This document shows positions 16,556-25,401 of a stretch of DNA of 64,000 nt, one piece after another; the stretch's first letter is position 1; every line of letters starts with the position of its first letter. Location: assembly GCF_009789675.1 (NCBI RefSeq), contig NZ_CP046917.1, positions 1 through 64,000 of the forward strand. The letters are read 5' to 3'. The notes beneath the pieces are model-generated. The model saw nothing but the letters and a program-made list of their open reading frames with translations, had not been told where the DNA came from and did not search any database. The position numbers and the translations under genes were made by a program. This DNA comes from Paraburkholderia acidisoli (lineage in GTDB: Bacteria; Pseudomonadota; Gammaproteobacteria; Burkholderiales; Burkholderiaceae).

Positions 16556-19500
16556 ATGCTCACCGAAAGCATTGGTCTACAGCCCCCCCGAAATCCCCAA
16601 GCATTTGAGGATTTTTGCCACATCGTCTATATGAAGGTATTAGATGACCCAACGGCAACCAAGTACGGCCGTTCAGGGCAAAAGCAAGATGGCGTGGATG
16701 TCTTCGTGACCCGCAAGGCCGAACGATATGGCGTGCAGTGCAAGCAGAAGACCTTCGGAAAGCTGACGAAGGGAATCATTGATGACGAGGTGAAATCTGC
16801 AGACGCGGGTGACGTGCGAATTGACCGACTCATTGTCGCGACAACGGTTGCCAATGACGTGAAACTTGTTGCTTACGCAACGAAACTAACCGACAAGCGG
16901 CGCGCGGAAGGGAAATTTGAGGTCCATCTTGCGTTTTGGGACACATTAGAAACACTCGTTCGGAGCCATCCCGAATTGCAGTATCTGTATTCGCCTCAGA
17001 TGTCCGGCGGGGCGTTCTGGGAGCAGAACAGGCGGCTGGATCAGCACTCCGCGCAAATAATGCAGCGGCTCGATGAGCAGGCGGCCCGACTTCAAGGTTT
17101 GGCCGACCAGTCCGCCCCGTATGCCGGTGCCTCGGCCTCTCGCTCAATTCCTGATGCGCGGGCTAACTCCCTGAACAAGTTGGTTGATACACAGCTCGAC
17201 GCCGTCAAGCAACTGCTCGTGACCGGGAAGTTTGAAGATGCGTTGAAGAGTCTGACGGCGCTGGGCTCGAATTTAGACGCTTTTGACGAACACCAAAAGG
17301 CACGTTGGTATTCGCAACGAGCCCATTGTTATTGGCACCAAACTGAGCTCAACCTTGCTGCGGCTGATTTTGAAGCGGCATGGAAGCTAACTCCGCACGA
17401 CGACAAGGCGATCAGCAACCATGCAACAGGTCGGCTTCTCGTTGGAAACATCGACGACGCAGCTAGAATCATTAACGAGGCGAGAGAAAAATTCCCTGCA
17501 TCGACGACCGTCTACTCGGTGTGGATTCAAGTCGTCGACCAGCAGGGTCGAAGAGTTCACCATCCGCGCGACGTACCGCCGGAGATGCGGAAGAATGGCG
17601 ATGTTTTAACGGTACTGGGATGGCTTGCGGCACATCACGGCTTGCATCGTGAGGCGGCAAGGCTAGCCAAGCTCGCCATCGAGGCCGGCTCAGTTGGACA
17701 CCAGCAAACCTCTCTACGTCTTCTTGCACTGGTAAACCAAGCCGCGGAGAACGGAGTGCTCGCGAGCCTGAGTCTCCTCCCGAATGACCTGAAGATCCAG
17801 CTTAAAGGTGCCATCTCCTATTTCTTGCCATTCGACGAAACCATTTGGCAGAGGCAAGACCAGGCGACGACAGCGCAGACGGTGGCATGCCTTGGGTATG
17901 CGTTGTTGATGACCGGCCGCGCGAGTGAGGCGCCCGAATTGTTGCGTGAAGGGGTCAAACGCTATCCCGAGGATGGCCAGATTGCGCGGGTATATCTGGA
18001 GACGCTCCGCAAAACAAACACGAGCGTTGATCGAGCGCTCGAATTCGGGCGCACGTGTATTGACATAATCGACGAAGAGGCCCGAATGATGGTTGCGGAG
18101 ATGGCCGCGATGCGCGCGGATTTTGACACGCTTGCGCGCATTCAAAAGTCGTTTCGCGAGGAGGACGACGAGGGGCTGCGAAATGAGCTCCAGGCGTTTG
18201 CATGGATGGCAACCGCGAATAGCGGGAAAGGCAGTGAACTTGCATCGGCAATGACGCTACAGTCGGTGACGTCGATGAAATCGGTGGCCGCAAAGGTTGT
18301 CGCGCTAAATGTCGCCTTCGCACTTGGGGTGCCTTGGGCCAAGCAGGCGGTTGAAGAGATGGCGGCCTCAATTGACGCAGATTCCTCGATGGGCGAAGCG
18401 CTCATGGTGGCTCAAGCATGCCTTGCGGTCGAGATGTACGATCAAACCATCGCTCTGTTAAAGGAACGTCTGCCTACCAAGGGGGTTAGCGACCCGCATA
18501 AGATACTGCTCGAGGCGCTGATAAGGAGCGGTGCGCGAAAGAAGGCGCACCAAATGCTTGAGGCATTTCCCGCCTCAGCGATGGACGACCCAGAAATTCG
18601 AGCCTTGGCCGTGGACTTGGCGAATGCAGCCAATGACTGGAAGCAGCTACTCAAGCTCTCCGACCTGCAGCTCCGTGCTCATCCGAATCGAGCAGAGGCT
18701 TGGACGTATCGTGCCGCTGTATTGTTCCGTCAAAAGAAAACGTCCGACTTGCGTGCTCTACTCAAGCGTGACATCCCCCTCAATCTAGAGGGCTCTATCC
18801 CCGCTCAAGCGCAATTGGCACGCTTCGAAATCGAGCTCGGGAACCGAGCGCGTGGCTTCAGGCGCCTCTATCGTATGTTCCGCAGTGCTCTCGGCGACGT
18901 AAAAGCCGCGGTCGCCTACTTCTCAAACATCCTACTCCTCAACAACCCGGATGTAACGCCGGCGAAGGCGACAAGTGTCAGTGAAGGCACCGCAATTACC
19001 ATTGTGAGTGACAAGGGTGAAATCCGAAGAGTTGTCATCGACCCGGACGACCTCGGCCAAATGCCTCCAGCTCCTGAGTTCATCAACACAGCCAGCGATC
19101 TCTATGGCCGATTCGTTGGAAAACAACTCGATGACATTGTCTTGCTCCCGAGCGGCCTGGGTGGTGACGAGAAGTATCGAATTGCAGATATCGATTCTGC
19201 TTATCGGCATCTAACGCGCCTTGCCGATGAAGTTAATCGCAGGGCGGTCGCGCAGAACGGTTCTATGTTCTCGATTCACATGTCAGTGAAGGAAGATGGT
19301 GACATGGATTTCACCGAAGTCCTTAAACTCCTGACCGCACGCTCGTCTCAGGTGAACGAGGCTTTTGAGCTGTACTCGAGCGGTCCTGCCACCCTTGGCA
19401 TCCTCGGAAAGTTTCTCGGCGTAGGTGCAATGGTAGTGGCCGCCGACTGGCCAGATGGATCCAAGCCCAAGTTGTACGTGTGCCAGGGAACGGCGGCCGA

Positions 19501-20635
19501 GCGTTCCGCGGCTGAGGCACTTCTCGCATCCCGTCCAAAATCGGTGGTGCTTGACCTGACAGCCTTGAACGAGCTTGTTGCTAACGACCTAGAGTCCGCT
19601 CTTCGGCTAGCCGAAAAAGTTTATGTCTCGACTTCAGCCGTAGAGGCGCTTGATGAACTCATCCTGAGCGCAAAGACCGATCGGGCACGCGGTCATATGC
19701 GCGAGGAAGGTGGTCGAATCTCCGTAATCGAGTACGGAGCAAATTATCATCAACAGCGGTACGACTATCTCCGCAAACTGCGCCGGTGCGTCGACGATTA
19801 CTGCGAGGTCGCGCCGGCATGGGGCAATGAAGAGTTGCCAGAGAATCTGTCCGAGCTTAGCCCGCATCTGGGTGACGACTCATACGATGCGCTTCTGTTG
19901 TGTCTAGAGCACGAAGCGATCCTATTGACCCTTGATGGGCGCCTACGCGAAATAGCCAAGGCACTCGGCAAAATCGACGGAGTTTGGCCGCAGGTATTTT
20001 GCAATGTGGCGCTCGCCCATGGTTTTTGCTCTGAGGAGGCGTATAGAGCCTTCGTCGTCTGGAGCATCAAGCATCGCCGAACACACGTTGCGCTCTCCGC
20101 ACACGAGTTCCTGTGGCTTTTCAAGAGTCCCGCTTCGACACGGCAGTCAGCAACGTCGGCGATTGTGGGATATGTAGCCGAGCCGACGCTCGAAGTCGGG
20201 AGCATCGCTTCCGTCATATTGGAGGTGGCACAACGGATGTTGGTTTCAGGCACTACAACGCTTGCTCTCTGTCAGTATCTCTATCGGGCGACGGCGCCGC
20301 TCTTTGCACGCCCCCAACTGAAAGTTGATGCCCTCGAGAAGTGGTTCGTCGGCAAGCTAGACCAATTCCTGCTACGGAACTTTACAAAACGCACGGGGCG
20401 CCACGTCGAACGCGACATCAGCCTAGCCAAGGTGAACATGTGGAGTCGAGAGATTGCAGGCGCGATGTCGGCCGCGAAGGCGGCCGGGCTTTCCACCTCG
20501 GTAGAGGAGCTCGGCGCCACTTCTATCGGAGTGGTTGCTCTGTATGGAGCGACGACTCCCTTGTTCATTGCGTATCCTCCTCCCGATATGCGCACAGCGG
20601 ACGAACAGGAAGATATTCAAGTTCAGGTTGTGTAA
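16556..20635 (+). CDS. Multidomain effector: Mrr-like nuclease, TPR, GreA/B-C-like and PIN-like domains
   Basis: A 1359-residue protein. Residues 1-130 have the Mrr-like restriction endonuclease pattern: E18, GRSGQKQDGVDVF with D48, then YGVQCKQK giving a Q61-x-K63 active site. About residues 205-800 are tetratricopeptide-like helical repeats. Around 815-870 a small beta segment (ITIVSDKGEIRRVVIDPDDL, then LYGRFVGKQLDDIVLLP) resembles the GreA/GreB C-terminal fold. Residues 993-1150 look like a PIN nuclease (KSVVLDLTALNELVAND, later DDSYDALLLCLEHEAILLTLDGRLREIA). The last 200 residues are helical. I recall a PIN-TPR-GreABC arrangement being described in NTP-dependent conflict systems; this was not checked. 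Two nuclease-like domains on one scaffold suggest a DNA- and RNA-targeting immune effector. It follows the helicase gene after 257 bases. Confidence 0.8.
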   Translation: MLTESIGLQPPRNPQAFEDFCHIVYMKVLDDPTATKYGRSGQKQDGVDVFVTRKAERYGVQCKQKTFGKLTKGIIDDEVKSADAGDVRIDRLIVATTVANDVKLVAYATKLTDKRRAEGKFEVHLAFWDTLETLVRSHPELQYLYSPQMSGGAFWEQNRRLDQHSAQIMQRLDEQAARLQGLADQSAPYAGASASRSIPDARANSLNKLVDTQLDAVKQLLVTGKFEDALKSLTALGSNLDAFDEHQKARWYSQRAHCYWHQTELNLAAADFEAAWKLTPHDDKAISNHATGRLLVGNIDDAARIINEAREKFPASTTVYSVWIQVVDQQGRRVHHPRDVPPEMRKNGDVLTVLGWLAAHHGLHREAARLAKLAIEAGSVGHQQTSLRLLALVNQAAENGVLASLSLLPNDLKIQLKGAISYFLPFDETIWQRQDQATTAQTVACLGYALLMTGRASEAPELLREGVKRYPEDGQIARVYLETLRKTNTSVDRALEFGRTCIDIIDEEARMMVAEMAAMRADFDTLARIQKSFREEDDEGLRNELQAFAWMATANSGKGSELASAMTLQSVTSMKSVAAKVVALNVAFALGVPWAKQAVEEMAASIDADSSMGEALMVAQACLAVEMYDQTIALLKERLPTKGVSDPHKILLEALIRSGARKKAHQMLEAFPASAMDDPEIRALAVDLANAANDWKQLLKLSDLQLRAHPNRAEAWTYRAAVLFRQKKTSDLRALLKRDIPLNLEGSIPAQAQLARFEIELGNRARGFRRLYRMFRSALGDVKAAVAYFSNILLLNNPDVTPAKATSVSEGTAITIVSDKGEIRRVVIDPDDLGQMPPAPEFINTASDLYGRFVGKQLDDIVLLPSGLGGDEKYRIADIDSAYRHLTRLADEVNRRAVAQNGSMFSIHMSVKEDGDMDFTEVLKLLTARSSQVNEAFELYSSGPATLGILGKFLGVGAMVVAADWPDGSKPKLYVCQGTAAERSAAEALLASRPKSVVLDLTALNELVANDLESALRLAEKVYVSTSAVEALDELILSAKTDRARGHMREEGGRISVIEYGANYHQQRYDYLRKLRRCVDDYCEVAPAWGNEELPENLSELSPHLGDDSYDALLLCLEHEAILLTLDGRLREIAKALGKIDGVWPQVFCNVALAHGFCSEEAYRAFVVWSIKHRRTHVALSAHEFLWLFKSPASTRQSATSAIVGYVAEPTLEVGSIASVILEVAQRMLVSGTTTLALCQYLYRATAPLFARPQLKVDALEKWFVGKLDQFLLRNFTKRTGRHVERDISLAKVNMWSREIAGAMSAAKAAGLSTSVEELGATSIGVVALYGATTPLFIAYPPPDMRTADEQEDIQVQVV

Positions 20636-21052
20636 GCCATAGGATACTTCGCCAAGTCGCACATCGAACGGTAGCGAATTCTCAATCACGGTCGTACGTC
20701 CGGTTTCCGTGCTGTGAGAAGGCTTACTGTGCTCGTCCAAAGTCGCCAATCGACTCGCCTGTGTGCAGCCACCCTCAAGAGCCGGAGAATGCCAGAAAAC
20801 GCGCTAGGTGATTCGCCGAGTACGAAGGTTAGAAAATAGAGACGTCGTCAACAATGCTGGCGCCGCAGCGGTTCCTTAAATCAGCGAGATCGCTTCACGT
20901 GATGGCGCATGATTCGTTTTCGTCGATCTCGTCGATCGGGCCTATCGATAGTAGGCTTACGAGCGCGGCATCGAATAGGCCAAGTAATCAATCGGCAACA
21001 ATTACGGATTCAATATGGATGATCCGTTGCAATAGCATAGTGGGATACGATA
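20636..21052. other. Intergenic stretch, nothing recognised
   Basis: About 417 bases between the large effector gene and the small nuclease-like gene. Only short unconvincing frames are present. It includes CGATCTCGTCGATCGGGCCTATCGAT, locally rich in CGATC-type sequence, but no clear operator or hairpin. Confidence 0.4.
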
Positions 21053-21832
21053 GTGTCAAAAAAAGAAAACGTTGTTCAGGCGGCTATCACCGGTGCGCTA
21101 GAAGTCTACTGCCACGGAAACGGCATGCCCAGATTGGAGTTGTTTCCGCCTTACTCCGTCCAGCAAGGAAAAGGGCTACGAAAATTCTGTGCTGATCTTG
21201 TCGGACGGTTAAATGACACACAGATTATCCTCTTGGAAATTAAAGAGCTTGACTGCTCTTCTGGCGTTCTACCCGCGTTTGACTCCGATCAGCATGCCGA
21301 CAATTTACGGTTCGAAAAGCTTGGCGTCCCGATCGCCTACGCTTACAACGCTCAGTGCCCGCTCCCATATCATTCAGAGTTCCGACCACCCGAATGGCCC
21401 GAACTCACACTGGCTGCAGTAAAGCGCACAGTTCCCAGTTTGTTGCCAAATGGCACTCCACGCGTAGTAGAGCATCAATCGTTGCTCAGTTGGCTACTTA
21501 CAGCGAAAGGCAAAAAGGCTAGCGCGGAACTTGGCCGCGTACATGGAGCATTTAGGGCGGCAAGCGAGTTACGAAATGGTGCACTGGTACTGCTGCACGG
21601 TGTCGCCGAGAACGTGCTGACTTCACTCACCCCTGAACAGTTGGACAAGGTGATCAGTTGCCTTGATGACGGCTCGTGGTTGACGCCGAGACATCAAAGA
21701 AAGTTGAAGACGTTACTCGGGGCTTCAGAGTCGGTTTTTCAAGATTTCACAGTGGCGCCGAAGAAGGCAAAACCGAAAATCACTGATCCAGCGGAAAACA
21801 AGCCAGCACCGGTGAAAAAGAAATTCAATTAG
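21053..21832 (+). CDS. Small PD-(D/E)XK nuclease-like protein
   Basis: A 259-residue protein with a GTG start (MSKKENVVQAAITGAL). The N-terminal half carries the PD-(D/E)XK pattern: E17 in the first helix, D48 in KFCADLVGRL, then E62 and K64 in IILLEIKEL. This is the usual Asp plus Glu-x-Lys metal site on consecutive strands. A Gln-type residue follows in SDQHADNLRFEKLGVPIAYAYN. The C-terminal half is helical and ends in a Lys- and Pro-rich tail (KKAKPKITDPAENKPAPVKKKFN). It could be a defence nuclease or a Holliday-junction or DNA-repair-like protein. It sits at the right end of the helicase/effector island and is probably transcribed separately. Confidence 0.6.
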   Translation: MSKKENVVQAAITGALEVYCHGNGMPRLELFPPYSVQQGKGLRKFCADLVGRLNDTQIILLEIKELDCSSGVLPAFDSDQHADNLRFEKLGVPIAYAYNAQCPLPYHSEFRPPEWPELTLAAVKRTVPSLLPNGTPRVVEHQSLLSWLLTAKGKKASAELGRVHGAFRAASELRNGALVLLHGVAENVLTSLTPEQLDKVISCLDDGSWLTPRHQRKLKTLLGASESVFQDFTVAPKKAKPKITDPAENKPAPVKKKFN

Positions 21833-22260
21833 GTTAGATGTACCGGCCCTGTTCGACGGTTGACGCACAGATGATGTGCGCGCAGAATCGCTGATCTCAA
21901 CCGGTGAATTCCCACAGCAATCGACGCAAGACTGAAGTAGGATTCTCGTCGTACATGGCGTCCGGCTCAGCCGCCATGAGCGGCAGCAAGTGACGGTGTC
22001 CGCTTCTCATAGCGCGCAGTTAAGGACTGTATGAATATGCGGTTTTCGCGTAACAGTCGAGATCTCGCTTGCCGCAACCGGCTTTTCCAAACCCCAATCA
22101 ATCGCGTCGGACGCGACACAGACTATGAAACAAATGGAGAGCAGAGAATGACTATGCGAGAACCAAAAGAACGCGACATTTGCAAATGGTTCTTACAATT
22201 AAAAAGGTCGATAAAATAATTTATGTTAAATTAAACCGCGTCGCTGAATGGAGTTGTCAC
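21833..22260. other. Intergenic stretch, nothing recognised
   Basis: About 428 bases of moderate GC with no convincing gene. The final 60 bases are AT-rich (TTACAATTAAAAAGGTCGATAAAATAATTTATG) and probably carry the promoter of the next gene. Confidence 0.4.
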
Positions 22261-22665
22261 ATGATTAAATGCTCGCTGTTTTCAAAGACCCTTGGCCATC
22301 TGGATCGCGCCTTTAGCGAAAGTGACACACAGGTCATTGTTATCACCGATACGGCCAAGCTGAAAGCCGTGATGGAGGCGAACAGCCGTTACTACCTGAA
22401 TGAAGCAAGGGTCGAAATGCACGCCCGGTATCTTGATAAGGGCATGTTTGAAATGCCGCTTGTGGCGCCGACTGTGGACTCACTGAAATGGGTCGAGGGC
22501 TTTCATCAGATCAACGCCGCTGTGAACGGCCAGCTCTCTATTCTGCCGGTCACTACCTCTGCTTCGCATGCGGAACGGGTAAAGGCGCTCGTGGGAGCAA
22601 GCGCGCCCGACTCCGCGTACGAAATCTTTGATTTTTCCGAGTGTCATGGTGTAAAAGTGGCTTAG
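22261..22665 (+). CDS. Hypothetical protein
   Basis: A 134-residue protein starting MIKCSLFSKTLGHLD. I choose the ATG at 22261 because GGAG lies about eight bases before it; the frame is open 27 codons further upstream. The sequence reads as a small alpha-beta domain: FSESDTQVIVITDTAKLKAVMEANSRYYLNEARVEMHARYL, then a second half ending SAYEIFDFSECHGVKVA. No motif is recognised. The gene is alone and converges with the helicase gene on the opposite strand. Function unknown. Confidence 0.6.
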   Translation: MIKCSLFSKTLGHLDRAFSESDTQVIVITDTAKLKAVMEANSRYYLNEARVEMHARYLDKGMFEMPLVAPTVDSLKWVEGFHQINAAVNGQLSILPVTTSASHAERVKALVGASAPDSAYEIFDFSECHGVKVA

Positions 22666-22751
22666 GTCTCGCACTTGGGATTTTTAGGTTTACGACCTTT
22701 CTCCGCGTTGCCTGAATGCACTTGCGAAATATAAGGGAAACCTAAAATTCC

Positions 22752-24308
22752 TCAGTCTTCTCCAGACAGGAATGCAGCCTGCCCCTTGTGGTGGGCTTTT
22801 TCTTTTCCGCACTCCACCTGCGGCGCGACTGCCGAGCGCTTGAACGGTTGCTCAACTACCCGCTGCACCAGGTCATCCCGCATCTCCGAAATGTCCAGAA
22901 CGTGCTGCGCGCGCGTGATCGCAACGTACAGCAATCGAAGTTCGTCGTCGTCCGGAACCGGACTTCCGTCTGCGCCGCGAAAGCGAAAATCGTTTGCTAC
23001 CCTGACCCGCTTCCACTCCAGCCCCTTGGCTCGATGGACCGTCGAAATGACATAGTCGGCCTGCGCCTCGGGCGCGCCCTGTTGCGCAAGTGCACGCAGG
23101 TACCCGGTGCCGAGCTCGTCAACGATTTGTACGATCGGCGACAAGTCCTGTCCGAATGGCGTGCGCGCAAACGCCTGCGCGTCCGCCCAGTTCTCGAACA
23201 GGGAAAACGCGGCGGGTTTGAATGCGCGCTGCCCAGCCAGCAACAGGTCGGCACCGTCTGCAAAGGCGGTGACCTCTGCCGCGCTCATCCGGATCGCCGG
23301 CCGGTGGCCCGCTTCAAGTCCGGCCGCCAATTGCCAGATCGCCGTCACGTTCTTGCGACACAGCACCGCGTCGACCGGCGGTGCGAGCGAAGAATCCTCG
23401 ACCAGCATTGTGCCGATGGCGTCCTGTCCCCGCAGCGGCACTGTCTCGCCCAGGCGGGCGAGCAGGCGGCTCGCCAGCGCTGCAACGGTCGCGCCAAACC
23501 GGAACGATTCCGTGAGCGCACATTCGGGGGCCGCGATCTGCGACATCGCATTGACGGCGCCCCGCCACTCATAGATCTGCTGGTACGGATCGCCCACGTA
23601 AATGACCTGTGCGTGGCGTTGCTGGGCAAGCACCGACAGCATGACGGCATCGCTGTCCTGTGCCTCGTCGAACAGGATGTAGTCGGCGTCGATGCGCGGC
23701 CCGGACATCGCCCACAGCTTGAGCACGACATCGGGCGACACGGCGCTGCGCGACTGTGGCGCCGCACTCTCCTCCCAAATCCGCCGGAGCGCAGGCAGCA
23801 ACCACGCCCGCAGCTCGGCGGCGAAGACCTCATCGAGCTTTTCGTCAACCACCACATGGTGCACCTGCGGCTCGGCGTCGGCCGAACGGCAGAAGCGACC
23901 GAGCGCGTCGGCAATCAGGCGGCCCGTCTCGAACGGCAGGAGTTCGACGCGCCGCCCGGTCACCGTACGCGCCTCGACCGGTCCAATGCCGAAACGCGCG
24001 GCCAGCATATGGGGCGGCTCGGGTTCCAGATTACCGCGGTTTCTGAGCGACGCGCTGACGGCTGCCCACGCATGAGCATGCATCGTTCTCGATGCTACGT
24101 GCGGCGGAAACCGGCGCGCTGCGGCGTCCGCGATGGCACGGTTGAATGCGAGGTAGAGACCACGCCGCCCTTCGAGCCCCTGAGCGATCAGCCCGAGGGT
24201 CGAAGTCTTGCCGGCACCCGCATACGCCTTGATCTTGAGGTCGCCGCCGCGGCGGGCAGCGTCTAGCGCGATCACCTGCTCCGCCGTCGGCGCGAATGCT
24301 CCGGTCAT
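22752..24308 (-). CDS. Compact UvrD-family (FBH1-like) DNA helicase
   Basis: A 518-residue SF1 helicase. Motifs in order: Q-like TAEQ near residue 8, Walker A AYAGAGKTST near 28, DEAQDSD (Walker B), GDPYQQIYEWRGAVNAM, ESFRFG, STVHRAKGLEWKRVRV and LLYVAITRAQHVL. The compact form and the IYEWRGA box resemble the helicase core of FBH1-type proteins rather than full UvrD. The start overlaps the stop of the upstream small gene as ATGA, so the two are translationally coupled. It could act in recombination control or plasmid maintenance. It is distinct from the defence-island helicase at 13986. Confidence 0.88.
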   Translation of the reverse strand: MTGAFAPTAEQVIALDAARRGGDLKIKAYAGAGKTSTLGLIAQGLEGRRGLYLAFNRAIADAAARRFPPHVASRTMHAHAWAAVSASLRNRGNLEPEPPHMLAARFGIGPVEARTVTGRRVELLPFETGRLIADALGRFCRSADAEPQVHHVVVDEKLDEVFAAELRAWLLPALRRIWEESAAPQSRSAVSPDVVLKLWAMSGPRIDADYILFDEAQDSDAVMLSVLAQQRHAQVIYVGDPYQQIYEWRGAVNAMSQIAAPECALTESFRFGATVAALASRLLARLGETVPLRGQDAIGTMLVEDSSLAPPVDAVLCRKNVTAIWQLAAGLEAGHRPAIRMSAAEVTAFADGADLLLAGQRAFKPAAFSLFENWADAQAFARTPFGQDLSPIVQIVDELGTGYLRALAQQGAPEAQADYVISTVHRAKGLEWKRVRVANDFRFRGADGSPVPDDDELRLLYVAITRAQHVLDISEMRDDLVQRVVEQPFKRSAVAPQVECGKEKAHHKGQAAFLSGED

Positions 24309-24547
24309 GCGGATCCGATCACCATGCGCGGTCTCGCCAGCAGGGCGTCCCGCTCCGCGGCGCGCGTCGCGCCCTCGCCGTCGACGCCGTCACGCGCGTT
24401 CATCTGCGCCCACGCGACCTGCTGCTCCGTCGTCATGACAGAGAGGGCGTTACGGATGATCTGGTGAGCCGCTCGTAGTTCATAGATGAGCAAGCCCTTC
24501 TCGGCCTGCAGCGTGGCAATTTCGAGTTCCGTTGGGTCGATCGACAT
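24305..24547 (-). CDS. Small protein coupled to the helicase, paralogue of the gene at 405-647
   Basis: An 80-residue protein, MSIDPTELEIATLQAEKGLLIYELRAAHQIIRNAL and onwards, nearly matching the protein at 405-647. AAGGAACCGC precedes the ATG at 24547, as in the other copy. Its stop overlaps the helicase start by four bases (ATGA), a strong sign of coupled translation and a joint function. It is mainly helical, with QVAWAQMNARDGVDGEGATRAAERDALLARPRMVIGSA at the end. No known family. It might be a helicase cofactor or a regulator; this is inferred from linkage only. Confidence 0.7.
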   Translation of the reverse strand: MSIDPTELEIATLQAEKGLLIYELRAAHQIIRNALSVMTTEQQVAWAQMNARDGVDGEGATRAAERDALLARPRMVIGSA

Positions 24548-24815
24548 TGCGGTTCCTTCTGGGCAAAGACGAATGCGCAATTCTCGCACGGGGCCCGTAG
24601 ACCGTAATAATGTAACACCGTCGCGACGATAATTGAGTCACCACGAACGTAGCAATCCACACGCCCCCAGCCGTATCGCGCCGACGAGCGGCCGCGGCAA
24701 ACACCGCCACCGGTTGCGAACTTCCGGTCTCGACCCTGAGCAGCCGTCCGACTCCAGCGAACGAACGTCCGCTTTGCGCGTTATCGCAGCAAATCGCTAG
24801 TCCAACTGGTGGATA

Positions 24816-25274
24816 TCAAACATGCAGATGATCGTGATGATCCGCCGCATCGCCATGCGAATGCAGTTCACGCTCCACCCTGGCCGGAATTGCATGCAAG
24901 TTTGCGTAACGGACACCTCGTTGACTGGTGATCCCGTCAGCGAACGCCATCACGTCTTCAGTGCGCCCGCGCAAGACTGAAGACTCAAGCAGACTGTCAT
25001 GATCCAGGTGAACACGCATGCTCGCAACCGATAGGTCGTGGCGCTCGTGATGCGCCCGGGTGATCCGCCGCGCAAGCTCGCGTGTCGCATGGTCGTACAC
25101 ATAGGTCAGCGTCGCGACGCAGTGCGCGCCAACCTCCGCGGGCCGGTCGCGAACGCGGTGTTCCCGGACGAGATCGCGGATAGCTTCCGAGCGGTTGGTA
25201 TATCCGCGTTCCGTCATCAGTTCGTCCAGCGTTTCCAGCAAATCGTCGTCAATGGTGATGGTGATGCGTTGCAT
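24816..25274 (-). CDS. NikR-like metal regulator with altered nickel ligands
   Basis: A 152-residue ribbon-helix-helix plus ACT-domain protein of the NikR family. The DNA-binding part MQRITITIDDDLLETLDELMTERGYTNRSEAIRDLVRE is almost canonical. The metal-binding part reads RAHHERHDLSVASMRVHLDHDSLLESSVLRG. Aligned with E. coli NikR ([28 protein letters not shown]), His87 is Arg and Cys95 is Leu, whereas His89 and the upstream His cluster remain. The end is His-rich (HSHGDAADHHDHLHV). A GGAGG ribosome site supports the start at 25274. The gene is divergent from the NiCoT permease and TonB receptor, which it presumably controls. Confidence 0.85.
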   Translation of the reverse strand: MQRITITIDDDLLETLDELMTERGYTNRSEAIRDLVREHRVRDRPAEVGAHCVATLTYVYDHATRELARRITRAHHERHDLSVASMRVHLDHDSLLESSVLRGRTEDVMAFADGITSQRGVRYANLHAIPARVERELHSHGDAADHHDHLHV

Positions 25275-25401
25275 GTTGCCTCCGGCTTCGATGCGACATG
25301 ATAAGACACCGAAATGAGTATGATTATTTTTGAAAAAGGTATTATCTGGCTCCGTCAGCCAACAAAAAGCTCTCGCGCGGCGAGAGGGATTGGGATCGGA
25401 G

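Noticed and set aside
22788..24266. 492-codon plus-strand frame opposite the FBH1-like helicase
   Set aside because: The helicase motifs lie on the other strand and the frame has no recognisable domain.
25275..25401. A canonical NikR operator between the regulator and the permease
   Set aside because: A GTATGA half site is present at about 25318 but I cannot find its matching arm at the expected distance.
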